Shown in pieces: positions 13,501 to 23,974 of a stretch of 64,000 bases of DNA. The DNA comes from Hofstenia miamia (taxonomy: Eukaryota; Xenacoelomorpha; Acoela; Hofsteniidae), in assembly GCA_900660155.1 (NCBI GenBank), contig CABFPE010000134.1, positions 573,836 to 637,835 of the forward strand, given 5' to 3'. The first letter of the stretch is position 1. Each line of letters begins with the position of its first letter. Position numbers and translations under genes: made by a program. Below the pieces are notes generated by a model. The model saw only the letters and a program-made list of their open reading frames with translations. It was not told where the DNA came from and did not search any database.

Positions 13501-15147
13501 CAATATCACAGGTTGTTAGACAGCAGAAATAATACACCTGTTAGACTACCTCACATTTAATTGCAGGATTTTTAATTGCGGATTTTTAATGACAAAGGTT
13601 TTTCGTCATTTTCTTAATTCTAAGCCCTAACCCAAAACCATATTTTTTTACTATTTTATAGACATAAACCCGAAATCGAAGTAGAAATCTAGCTATAAAT
13701 AATCCTAAGTCCTAAAACCTAAACCTAAGCCCGTCCCATCCCAATCCCTTGAAATTTTCTTGTCGGTTCCATAATCCCATGTGGTGGTATAGCTTAAATT
13801 CTATTGATATTAAGTACGTAAGCTGAGAGTGAAGCAAAAAAATGTATATTAACAAAGAAAAAAAGAAAATAATTACAAAACCATTTAAAATACTGTAAAT
13901 ACTGTTTCAAAACCAAAAGTCTGTAATTATGTTGCCCGCTGCTCTGTTGGTAAAAAAAATTGAGCAAGCACCAAGTGAGAGTGTTTTGCTTGAAAAACCA
14001 AATTCGTGTCATAAGAGTCCGGGCCCTCGTTCGTTACAATACATTTCCACTATTTATAAGTCAACTCCTCCAGCGTTTTATACATGTATAATAATTTGAG
14101 TTTGTTAAATCATCGTTTATCATCCACAGGGAATGTACATATTCTCCAAAATTAAGATTTTCTTTCAGTAATACAGTCTAATAAAATCTCAATTTTGAGT
14201 GACATGAAGAATTGCTGCTTTATGCATTGAAAACTACTGCACATTAAATAAATAGATATATGCAGCATAACCCATGTTTTTATTTCAAGAGCCCTTTTTA
14301 TGACATATGTCATTCATTTAGAAACAAAAAATTTCAATTAAATTTGTAGCTTTCTCCAAGAAAACCATAACTGCCAGCACATGATTACACCCATAATGTT
14401 ATTTGGATTGTCAGTGTGATATGCATATAACTGTCAGATATTCGCTGGAAATTTTAATATAATACGTTGATTATTAATCTTTGTTTTGCCTTTCATATTT
14501 AGAATTTAAATTCTAAATTGGCTTTAAAAAATAATTGAAAATATCTTAATATTGATTTAGTAATCCAGGAAGCCCTATTAAAATTTTCTGGCTACCCTGC
14601 TTTTTATATTTTCAATTTTGGACAAAATTAAAATACACAGGAGAAAATATGGCCAACATACTTAATAATAATCAATTTTATGACAAATCCTAAGGGATTT
14701 AAGATAATGACCAAATCGAAAATCCACTATTGAAAGTGATGCAATTCGCAAATCCTCTTAGTCACAATTCAACAAGCGATTAAAGAACACTATACAGAAA
14801 TTATTATTCAAAAGCGTCATTTTGTTCGCTTATCAATGGCTATTTCATTCACAGTATAAACATTTCCACAATTTAATGTTTTGTTTACATTAACCATACA
14901 TTACTAAAGCACTTATCGCTAGCGTCACAAGAACTAAACACACGTCACCTTCCCGCCACGTCTGCCTGTTGTACACTGTTATGTTTAGATTCCTGAATGT
15001 GCTATACAACCCGCCATAATTTCACCTGGAAAGGGTCACATGGAGTGCTTCGTCACCTTCTACTCACCAGAAATCGCCCAACATGTTGTCGAAGAAAAGA
15101 ACAAAACTTCCATTCGACAAAATACCATCGAATTATCCATTGCGTAA
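146..15147 (+). CDS. ESRP (fusilli homologue): Epithelial splicing regulatory protein (ESRP/Fusilli), 3' ten exons
   Basis: RNA-binding regulator of alternative splicing in the nucleus; in animals this family controls epithelial splice programmes. Exons read from the sequence: 146-220, 1127-1187, 4749-4859, 5524-5656, 5699-5836, 6419-6625, 8765-8995, 9955-10105, 10337-10656, 14989-15147. All are bounded by AG/GT and the codon phase fits across every junction. RRM1 spans exons 3-4 ([10 protein letters not shown], then [11 protein letters not shown]). RRM2 spans exons 5-6 ([20 protein letters not shown]). RRM3 spans exons 7-8 ([23 protein letters not shown]). The linkers [17 protein letters not shown] and [13 protein letters not shown] closely resemble vertebrate ESRP1 as I know it. 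The last two exons add a fourth RRM-like unit ([18 protein letters not shown]) and a TAA stop at 15145-15147. The start codon and N-terminal nuclease-like domain lie left of the window. No frame damage is seen. Confidence 0.95.
1188..4748 (+). other. ESRP intron 2 (3.56 kb)
   Basis: No gene is recognised here; the small reading frames are AT-rich noise. Contents: a (TA)n run at about 1530-1561 next to a single undetermined base at 1513, and a diverged dispersed repeat at about 2461-2640 (built on TGGTCCCA/CAGTCCCATTAAA phrases) that resembles 17281-17540. Confidence 0.6.
1530..1561. repeat. (TA)n microsatellite
   Basis: Uninterrupted TA dinucleotides in ESRP intron 2, directly visible. Confidence 0.95.
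5657..5698 (+). other. 42-bp ESRP intron 4
   Basis: Begins GTATTTT and ends TTTCTTAG. It separates the codons for ...RYIE and VYKSS..., which are contiguous in ESRP proteins, so it is a genuine very short intron between RRM1 and the RRM1-RRM2 linker. Confidence 0.93.
6748..7031. repeat. Diverged 157-bp tandem duplication in ESRP intron 6
   Basis: Two adjacent copies offset by about 157 bp share AAGGTATATATTTG..., TGTCAT(A/G)ATAAGAATTA and TAATACTTAAAATTAAAAA. The copies differ at many positions, so the duplication is not recent. Confidence 0.75.
7080..7870 (-). pseudogene. Decayed piggyBac-type transposase remnant in ESRP intron 6
   Basis: Reading the minus strand from about 7860 leftwards gives an acidic N-terminal segment ([17 protein letters not shown]..., then [14 protein letters not shown]). 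About 100 bp on comes [16 protein letters not shown], a weak stretch near 7500, and finally [20 protein letters not shown] near 7090-7150. The last block matches the piggyBac core pattern (MPSKP.KWG.K.W..CD...GY), and an acidic N-terminus is usual in the family. Frames change between the blocks and stops occur, so the copy is dead. The C-terminal half is missing and no TTAA-flanked ends were found. Called on motif order alone; another DDE transposase is possible. Confidence 0.5.
9161..9179. repeat. Short (GATA)n run in ESRP intron 7
   Basis: TAGATAGATAGATAGATG is visible in an otherwise featureless AT-rich intron (8996-9954). Confidence 0.85.
10681..12999. repeat. 1,159-bp direct tandem duplication joined by one N
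   Basis: 10681-11839 and 11841-12999 are almost identical. I noted one difference (TCGATAAATC near 11037 against TCGACAAATC near 12197). A single undetermined base, 11840, lies exactly at the junction. It sits in ESRP intron 9. A lone N between two near-identical blocks is what a misjoined contig overlap or a duplicated haplotype leaves, so the real genome may carry one copy. Confidence 0.9.
10759..13123. mobile_element. Possible non-autonomous DNA element with short inverted ends
   Basis: The left edge reads GGCGTAACCAGGGGAGGTGCC and the right edge is the complement of GGCGTAACGCCATAGGTGTC. The shared GGCGTAAC plus AGGTG and a GC-rich end in AT-rich DNA resemble MITE termini. No target-site duplication was found and no transposase is encoded. 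True length is about 1.2 kb if the tandem duplication is artefactual. The open frame starting at 10747 ([16 protein letters not shown]) is just read-through of the end sequence. Confidence 0.3.
13124..14988 (+). other. Remainder of ESRP intron 9
   Basis: AT-rich. A short stretch at about 13725-13795 (CCCATCCCAATCCCTTGAAATTTTCT..., CCCATGTGGTGGTATAGC) resembles the dispersed repeats at 2.5 and 17.3 kb. Otherwise nothing is recognised. Confidence 0.5.
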
Positions 15148-17724
15148 ATTCTTAAATTATTAATTTCTGATTTATCATTTTTATGCCATTATTTTTTGTA
15201 ATTTGCCATTTAAAATGCATGTCTATATTTTTATAATGTCCAATGGCAAAATGTATAAATGTCTATATTTATTCGCATGTAATTATTACTTCAATGTGTT
15301 GTAAATATTCATTACTGTTTTGACGCAGTATTAGTTCTCGACGTGCAGTTTGACTTTGATTTCAGTTTAAAAGCATGTTTCGTACATGTGTTCTGCATCA
15401 CAGTTGTCTTCCCCATAGTGCTTTACTATTGTACTTTATACAATTTGTCGATTTATTGTAAGTCGACTTTTTTAGATTTAGGACTTAATTTCAGATTAAA
15501 GTTTAATTGTGTTATATTTTAAACATCGTTTATATTTACAATAAGCAATTTAATTATTAAGTTTTTAATTAAAAACAAAATCTATGAAATTATTTCTATT
15601 TAACTATCACACATTTTAATAACATTCACAAATACAAAGTCAATATTCTTTATTAATTTAGTAATTATATAACATTAATAAAAGATAATTTAGTGTTACT
15701 TTAAAAGTGTTGAAATCAATTTCGAGCAACGCTGATTACAACACGTGTACTTAGGTTATTAACTTAATTACATTATCAAAGGTCTCTAATTTTGTATTCA
15801 AAACTTATTTCGACTAAAAGTAAATAATTAAATACTCAGCACAGAAATAAAATAATTAATTTGCCAAAGTTTTTCTTTGAAAATCAATAATTAGTATCAA
15901 TCAAAGTTTTTATTCGAGAAGTCTGCGAAAAAGTCTTTTTCCCTTAAGTGCATAGGTGATTTTGATTCGACATTACAAGTCCTGTACACGTTCCATAAAA
16001 TTTGAAGTTGATTTTATCGTTCATCTTAAATCACCATATGGGTATGTGTTCGGGATATTTTCTTGCAAGCTGTCGTGTGCACGTAATCGTTTGGCTGGTC
16101 CTGCAGGAACTTCTGAACATTATATTTTAGAAAACTTGATATATAGTATAGATAATTGAACAAGAAAAACAAATAATTAATATTTTTCTTTAGCAAAAAT
16201 AAAAAATTTAAATCCTTTTATAGTTAAATAATTTTATATATACAATTACTTTTCAACAAATATATATTTCGAGCCACTGTACATTACATGATTTTGTGTT
16301 TGCGACATTAAACATATTCCTAGCCTGTTGATATTTAATTTTTTAATAACACAAGAATTTAAAATTAATCACAAAATGATCAGACTACCACATTCATAAC
16401 TGAATATGAATAACTCTCGTTTTAGTTCGATATTTTTTTTTAAAAATATTGCTCTCAAAAGAGTTTTTTACATAGCTCTTCCTCTTATTTAATAAACATT
16501 TCTAATATAAGATTATGAGAAAGGCATACTGAATGAAAAAATATGAAAAATCTCCATAATCAAATTAAGAAGCAGAACTATAGATTTTCTTAGATTAAAA
16601 AAGGCTAGTTGTATAACCAATCCTATGCTCAAGCTCGACTCGGCTCGGCTCGTTGACAAATCTGCATCGAATAATTCATTTAATAATTTCCTACATAGAA
16701 ATGAACATGAGCCGAAAATTCAAGTCCTAGCCCGGCCCATTTAAATTAATGTGATTTCGACCTAATTCTATAGGACTTATCAAACAATAGTTTTCTCAAA
16801 TTTTTCGATTTGCAAGACAAAAGTTTGGTATTTTAGAAACATCGAATAGAATCTACACACTGAAATTGAAGATACTAAGTTTAAATTTAGAAGAGATTTT
16901 TAAATAGTAAGACTTATTTTTTGATCCATCAACCATCATGTGAAATATTCAGAAATTCTAAAGGCTAGTATTGTTATAGAGGTTGGACGAATAAACGCTC
17001 TATTTAGAGATTTTTTTAATATTGATGACTTTATTCATGAACTAAAATTATCATATACATTAAAACTTGAATATGAAGATATTGTTTTTGTGACATAAGG
17101 TCGAAATTAATCAAATGCTTAAAAGGCCACGTGTGAGAATATACATTTGCGTTATACTATTCCTCCAACAATCAAGTGTAGAGCAATAGAAAATAAATGA
17201 CCAAATGCAGTCTTGCATATGGAAAGGCAATTCTCTTCAATTTCCACATTTTCCTATTAATTTCCTCATCTTTCCATTAATCTTAGATCTAATGAGTAGG
17301 CTTATGGGAGACCTGAATTTTACTGGTAACCGACTCCAATAAGATTTGGGTCCATCTTAATCCCATGAAATTTTCTGGTACAATACGATAGTCCTATTAC
17401 CACCACAGCATAACGTATATTTTAATCAACATTGGACACATTCTGAAGTCAATGGTTCCAAATTCTTGAACTTTGGTCACAGCCCCAAGTTTTTCCCAGT
17501 CTCATCGGACTGAGACCATTAAATCCCATTGGACTGGGTGATTCCCTAAAGCCTCACTAGTGGTTCGTCAAATGGACTACATTCTGAACAGAAATTACAT
17601 TTCAATGCAGACACATGCAATAATTGGCTTGGTGAAACTGCTAAGGTACGCATAATAGAATTTTGTATTTTTTTATCTCCTGGCATCAGTCATGGCTATT
17701 TCAATTTCAGATCTACTAATTATA
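15148..17724 (+). other. ESRP 3' flank and intergenic DNA
   Basis: AT-rich with no coding potential recognised. The first AATAAA I find after the ESRP stop is at 15677-15682, a candidate poly(A) signal giving a 3' UTR of about 0.55 kb. A diverged dispersed repeat lies at 17281-17540 (AGATTTGGGTCCATC, ACCACAGCATAACGT, CCCAGTCTCATCGG), similar in wording to 2461-2640. Confidence 0.5.
15677..15682 (+). promoter_or_regulatory. Candidate poly(A) signal of ESRP
   Basis: First canonical AATAAA downstream of the stop at 15147. The surrounding DNA is AT-rich, so chance occurrence is quite possible. Confidence 0.3.
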
Positions 17725-19003
17725 AAGAGTGATTTATAAGTAGAGAACAACTTTAAATGGAAATATTAAACATTTATTTTCAAAAACAGAAGCAGATAAA
17801 TTTTTAACTAAAAGTACAATAAATGGGGTTTTATGTGTCATATTTGTTCAAAATTTACAAGTCTCAGTCATGTAAAGTGAGCTGGAATTGAGTGCACTAC
17901 ATTTTGCAAAGTTGTAGCATCAATGTTACTGAATTCTTCAATGCTTTTTTCTTTTAAAGAATCTAAATTAAGATGTATTTTGGAATAAACCTTATTCTTG
18001 ATGTTTCCCCAAAACCAAAAATCGCAAGGCTTTAAATCTGGTGAATGAGGGGGCCAAAATAAATCAAATGAGCGACTGATAACTCGCTCTCTAAAATTTT
18101 CACGCAAAAACAAAATTGTGTCGCGAGCTGTATGGGGAGTAGCCCCATCTTGCATGAAGAAAGTCTTGTTGAATTTTCGTTTTTCTTTTAGCGTAGGAAT
18201 TACATGATATTTATTCATTTCAAGATAATTCTCTTTTCCAACTGATTCATTATATGCAAAAAATGAGGAGGCAATATGAATTTCGAGGTAAATGCAACAG
18301 CAACTGTGATTTTTGGGGAGTGCAAAAGTCGATTTACATTGATGTTAAGGCCTGATAAGGATGACAACTCACCACTAAGATGAAAATGAGCCTCATCGGT
18401 AAACAAAATCTCATCCAACACTGGTTTGCAAATTCCAGTTGATGTTCCATATCACCGTCTTGAAGGCCATGTACAAATTTAGGCTTTTATTTTTTAAAGT
18501 TCAAGTACTCCTTGGTTATTTTTCTGACTGTAGAATAGCTAATTCCAGTTTCTCTTTCACATTGTCTCAAAGAACTTGTTCCACAGGTATTGCTATTGGC
18601 TTCATTTAAATGTAATGCTCTCATTTCATCAACTTTAACTTCATCAATTATGGAAGGATGGCCAGGTTTATTGACATCATGTAGAGGAAATGTTTTTTCA
18701 AATTTTTGAATCAGCTTGGTTATTGCAGATGAATGTAAGGGATCGTTTTTGAGGTTATGCTTGATTTTATATGCACGCAAACAAAGGATTGGTGAAGACG
18801 AATTCGCATAGAATAATTGCACCAGTTCCAGTCATGTTGGTAAGTCCATTTAAAAGTTAGTTGACGTATAGAGTACTGAACATTGTTGAGAAATATGAAA
18901 CCCAAAGAATGTTCAACACATAAATGATACAAACATACAAATTGACAATTGGCTAGAAAAAATGTGGCCAATCAAAATCGTTCCTGACTTAAAAATCACC
19001 CTG
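17725..19003 (-). mobile_element. Tc1/mariner-superfamily element, ends intact, gene broken
   Basis: The left end AGAGTGATTTATAAGTAGAG and the complement of the right end AGGGTGATTTTTAAGTCAGG form a terminal inverted repeat of about 25 bp. Both ends abut TA (17723-17724 and 19004-19005), the usual Tc1/mariner target. Total length is 1,279 bp, normal for the superfamily. It carries one transposase pseudogene on the minus strand and lies between ESRP and the truncated 7TM gene. Confidence 0.9.
17868..18840 (-). pseudogene. Tc1/mariner transposase, frameshifted
   Basis: A DDE/D cut-and-paste transposase. The N-terminal paired-like helix-turn-helix segment reads ANSSSPILCLRAYKIKHNL and ends with TGISYSTVRKITKEYL (18487-18822). 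The first catalytic aspartate is in LFTDEAHFHLSG (18215-18421). The second is in FFMQDGATPHTARD and the third in WPPHSPDLKPCDFWFWG (17868-18218). Counting from the QDG aspartate to the PCD aspartate gives 41 intervening residues, so the signature looks like DD41D rather than mariner DD34D. The gene is split over three frame segments, with a small gap between 18421 and 18487. It would be about 320 residues, typical of the family. All three acidic residues survive, so inactivation may be fairly recent. Confidence 0.85.
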
Positions 19004-19678
19004 TATTTATGTTCCAGTCCTATTCAAAATCGAATTAAGGTGAAATAATTTTTAGTCATATATGCATGGCGATTATATATGGAAAAATTGATGTAGTAAG
19101 CTACCATGCATCATAAACGTACTGTAGATAAGAATATTAATTGTATTGTCATACATGTTGTTGGAAGCAGCACTAGTGACGAATGTTAGATGTGACAAAC
19201 GTGTCGAATCATTAAAATATCCGAAATTATGCACGCCAATTTCCATATTAACGCAGGAAAGCTAAAATTGCTTTAGCTGTCTTAGAGTATTAATAATGTA
19301 ACCAATTCAAAATTTGAGATTAACCAATTTTTGTAGTTTTATTTGCCTTAGTAAAAACGCAGTTAATATTTTAAAAAACTGAGGGTATGTATTTCCTCAT
19401 TGCGGATGTGGGCATGGTTGGATACAGGTTTTTCAAAAATAAACAGGTACGGGTTGGGCATGAAAATCTGTACCCATGTCCATCCTTTCTAACATTAAGC
19501 CAGTCACATAGTGAGAATATCTTTTAGAAATAATAACTTTTGACAATTTAATTCCAGACTTAAGAAATCATATTGAATAAACATTAAAAGCAAAATTTTT
19601 GTCAATCTACAGCTTATTTGGTGCAAACAATTATTTGCAGTTTGTATAAATATTGTCATTTATATTGACTTTTTAATA

Positions 19679-19807
19679 ATGAGTTTCGTGCAAGCCTTTT
19701 TTCCAGTTTCTACACTTGTGCCATTGATTACAATATGCGTTTTCATTGTAGTTGTGACAATTATTGTGATTCTGAAGCGCCAGGCCCTGAAGCATCATGG
19801 TCAATTA
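19679..19807 (+). pseudogene. Truncated paralogue of the 7TM gene
   Basis: Starts ATG AGT TTC and encodes SFVQAFFPVSTLVPLITI, then a hydrophobic TM1 and KRQALKHHGQL. This parallels the intact copy at 31914 (SFLQACVPVSTLVPLITI... KLQALKHQCQL). After about 43 codons the host sequence ends at CAATTA and the LTR start TGTAGCATAATCC follows at 19808. The remaining six membrane segments are not found downstream. The upstream TATAAA-like element is preserved, so the copy was probably a working paralogue before the insertion. Confidence 0.85.
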
Positions 19808-20945
19808 TGTAGCATAATCCATCAATTAAACTGCGCAAAGAAGTCAGTGAAAGAAAATTAAAGAAAAAGGAATATGATTAAAAATATATTTAGCAATTAA
19901 GTTGATGTATTGATGTATTTTGCAACTAAGATTTATCAAATGTAAATGTAGAAAATTAGTGCATGTCGATATTAGCAGTTTGACAAATCGTAAATGCAGC
20001 ATCATCCAAAACAAACTAAGCTACTAAAGAAAATAGTCAGTAAAGAAGAACTAAGATCGAACTTAAATGTGATTAAAAATGGATCATAAAAATTAATTAT
20101 CATCTTAGATTAGTTTTGTATTATACAACTAAGAATTATCAGTGAAAAAGATTATAATTAGTATTTTTAGCCACCTTGGCAGACAAACATTTGAAATCGA
20201 CAGGTACTTTTTGGAATAATTATAAATAGAGCAAAATTCATTGTAACATTTGTTGAAATAAATTCTTTTGAATTCTTTAGTTTATTAGCGGTTTGATTAA
20301 TTAATTTCAATGTCTAGCTAAACAGTTTGTGTCTAGTAGTGGTCAAGATCCCATGGCAGAAACGATTCAAGGTTCTGCGCCCCTTACCATGAACCCACAC
20401 TTTAATTAAGTATACGAATAGGAGTTTTCTGATTACCCATTTAGCTGTTTCCTTTGTACATGTAAGTTAATAACAAGTTTGATATAAGGATAGCAATCTA
20501 AATGTAGGAGTTTATATTGTTACTTTTTCTAGATCCAAATTATTGACAAAAATGTGACCGATAAAGTGACCCTTTATTATATTCTAACTATTACATGTAG
20601 GATAGGAAGCTGCTACTTGTTTAATTAATTATCTAGATCCACTATTTTTTGGTAAAGGCTATTCATACATTAGTTAATTAAGCAGGTAGGGACAAGCCCG
20701 GTTGCAGTACATTAGTACACTTTACAATACGAGTTTAAGTCGAGTTGTGTTTTGTCCTTAGCGAACACCGTGCTAGGCTAGGGTACAAATAAGTCATGCA
20801 AGTGAGATGAGTGCTGGAGACACTTCAATGTAAGCAGATTGCTGGAGTGGTTGCTGATTTGGGAGAGCAGCGTTGGATGGATGCCTAGCTGCTGGAGATG
20901 CTGCGAGGCTACTTCACCTAAATAGTGATGGTTAAATTATCTATT
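19808..20945 (+). repeat. LTR, Ty3/gypsy-like element 1 (5' side)
   Basis: Begins TGTAGCATAATCC directly inside the truncated 7TM gene. A second LTR-like start, TGCAGCATCATCC, follows at 19995, so the first 190 bp occur twice in diverged form. It shares CTAGATCCAAATT, TGTAGGATAGGAAGCTGCTA and CACCTAAATAGTG with the other LTRs of this family in the window. The right end is approximate. Confidence 0.75.
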
Positions 20946-20999
20946 AATCTCAGTGAATGGAAATTATTAACAGACCACTACTGGAATTGAAGAAGAAAA

Positions 21000-22824
21000 A
21001 TGACAAACAAAGGAAGGAGAGGAAGTGCAAAGGAAAAGTCAGCCAGAGTGGTTGATTAAAGTCAGATAGAACTGATCAGTCCTCCTAAATGGATTTACAA
21101 ACTATACACATGTCCCCAGAATCAAGCCCAAGAGAGATCCTTGAACATTTGAAAAAGAGTCACAAGACAGAGACAATGTTGAAAGAAGAGTACAACAATT
21201 AACAGAAAGGTTCCAACAAATGGAACAATAGAGAGAAAACTTACTAAGTTAAATTAAAGCAGACATGAATTCCAAATTGGAAACACAGATCAAAATGTTA
21301 CAGAAGGAGGTGAAAGCAGTAACTCAACAATTGACGGAATCAAATAGAAAATTTTTAGAACAGAACGAAAAATGGGAAAAAATGTATCAACAATTAGAGA
21401 AAGAAAACAGACAATTGATCAAGGATAACAATATACAAATGCAGGAGCTTGAACAATTAAGAGACAAGTTGAGACTAATTCAACTAAATGAGGAAGAAAA
21501 CCAAGGAAACATACAGACTCACGAGATAGAGTTTTGACAGGAAGTAGAGAGTGATCTGCAAGCAACACCCAAAAGGAGGAACAGATACAGGAAAAACTAC
21601 GAAGACCATGAAGAAGAAGACGAAAAAGAAAAGCAAAAAATCATAAACAAAATTACACAAGTGGTAGCAAAGCAGTTTCAGAGTGAAGAAAATATAAAGA
21701 GACAAATGAAACCTAAATTTGAGAGCTCAATTCTAACACAAAGTAGAAACAACGAAAACCATACCATGTAAGGCAACACTGCAAAATTTAACAGAAAAGT
21801 GGATGACTGCAATCCCATGCTTATAGAATGGTTGCAAATGTTTGAGATTATGATGGATGAAAGAAAAGTCAATCAGGAAGCAGCTGCAGCAGCCAGACTC
21901 CTGCTCTATTTGGCAGGAACAGCATATCAACACTATTTATTGCTGGATACTTGTTGGATACCCAGAACAAAAGAAACTACAAATTGCTAATCAGAGATTT
22001 TAAAGAGTACTATGAGAATGCGAGTTTTAAGAATCAGTATTGCATTTTTTTGAATGTGACAAAATTGAAGAAGAATGACAACATGCAAAACTACATCCAG
22101 CAAGTAGAAAGATTACTCACATTGAGTTCAAGAGAAAGCAAATACTCGAAATATGATCTATTCACCCACATCTGTAAGGGTATGCCAGAAAATATCAGGG
22201 CTCAATTTGAAATGAAATGTGATGTCAATGATAAGCTCAAAAAGATGGTCAGAAAAGCAGTTGACATTCAAGCAACCATTGAAAATAGTGCACACATTTA
22301 TGAGAAAGCTGCATGGAACAAGGAAACACTGCCATGGAGAAGCAATTAAAAAACACAGGCAACAAGTAAACCCTACAGTGAAAGGAAACCAGAAAATGTA
22401 AAAAAAAGCAAAGACAAAAGATGGAAAAACCAAAAATGTAAAAAAAGAGAGAGATATGAAATGTTATAACTGCAGAAAGAAGGTTCATAAGAAACCTGAC
22501 TGCAGGAAGGAGACAAATATGATAGGGGTCAAAGAAGCCTAATATGACATTGAGGACATAGTAGAGTCAGAACCGGAATCAGAGGGAGCACCACAAACAG
22601 ACGGAAAATTGGAAAATTAAGTAGAGTGCCAACTCATGAAAACCAAGGACTGATAATGATATTAACGAATTTAGATAACATAAATATGATAACAGTGGTA
22701 ATCAATGGAATGATGACAAAGGCAATGATTGATAAAGGAGCAGCAACCTCACTAATCACTGATGAGTGTGCAATGAAATTGGGGTTTGAAAGAGAAGATT
22801 TGGAGCAATCCAACAAATGATTAA
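21000..22824 (+). mobile_element. Gag and protease region of element 1 (Ty3/gypsy-like fossil)
   Basis: Gag starts near 21000 (MTNKGRRGSAK, parallel to MTNTRGRKGSAKK of element 2). Then comes a long glutamine- and lysine-rich coiled coil (about 21265-21540), a capsid-like helical region (EWLQMFEIMMDERKVNQEAA; about 21780-22350), and a CX2CX4HX4C zinc knuckle (CYNCRKKVHKKPDC) at about 22462-22503. A retropepsin-like segment follows (AMIDKGAATSLITDE; about 22626-22820). The element is broken in several places and ends where the LTR at 22825 begins. Divergence from the sister copies suggests an old insertion. Confidence 0.85.
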
Positions 22825-23974
22825 TGTAGCATCATCCAAATTAACTAAGCTGCTAACATTGATTTGAAAGGAGAATAAGATCAAAGACAAATTATTTATG
22901 ATTAAAAAATATTGTAATATTATATGATCAGTTTAGATTAATGTGTGTTATGCAACCAAGTAAGAGCAAGTGTCAATTATGAGAGATTAGTATCTGTCTA
23001 TAATAATACTTTTGTCAAAACTGAGGAGGCAAAGTCGCTTCCATTATTTTTAGTGGCCATCTTGGCAGATGAACAGTCTAAATTTGAAATCAACAGGCAC
23101 TTTTCCGAAAATACTATAAACAGATTAAATTCATTGTAAGTAATTGATAAAGAAATTCATTCGGAATTCTTAAATTATTTTCTTGATACAGTTTGATTAT
23201 TTAATAGAATGTCAAGCTAAATGAGTTGTGTTTAGTAGTGGTCTGGAGCCATCATGAGATCAATTCTAGGGCCTTTGTGCCAGATCACAAAAGTGCACTT
23301 AGGTTAGCTATAAGGGTTTTTCTCTCATTTAGTTGACTATCAATCATTTGCTACATGTATTAATTATAACAGATTTACAATACAGTAGGATGACTGAAAT
23401 CTAGGAATTATATCTATATTATTTTAGATCCAAATTGTTGAATATAATGTGACTGATAATGTGACTGAGCATGTAGTAATTATTAAATGTAGAATAGGAA
23501 GCTGCCAAGTATTAAACTAGTTATTAAAGCCAATATACATCAGTAATGGCTACATGCAATATTAATAGAGCAGCTAGTAACAAGTCTGGTTGCATTAACA
23601 TGAAACACTTTTACAAAAGTGAGACTAAGTTGAATTGTGTCTTGCCTTGAATATACACCAAGCTAGGATAGGATACACATAATTTACATTGTTGAGCTGA
23701 GAAGTGAAATTCAACCAAATGGATCCTTGGTGAACAGGTGAAACTGGATGTGGAGATCAGCTTCAGCCAGATGCCCACTATTGATCATTGGAGAAATTGC
23801 TGTGTGGTTTCGTCACCTAAATAGTGAATAGTTAAATCTTGTTAAGTTAAGTTAACAGTAATACACAAAAGCTAAAGCAGTATCAAGTTAGTATATCCCT
23901 ACCTGCAAATCTACAAACCATGTTATATAGTAACAAGGGACAAACAGTAATATTGCCTGGTAGAGGATGTTACA
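22825..23974 (+). repeat. LTR of the 1.1-kb family
   Basis: Begins TGTAGCATCATCC and ends CTGGTAGAGGATGTTACA, 1,150 bp. The ends form an imperfect inverted repeat (TGTAGCAT/ATGTTACA). The left flank is protease sequence and the right flank is the interior of ORF3, so it is not a simple solo insertion; the element around it looks like a recombined composite. Confidence 0.85.
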
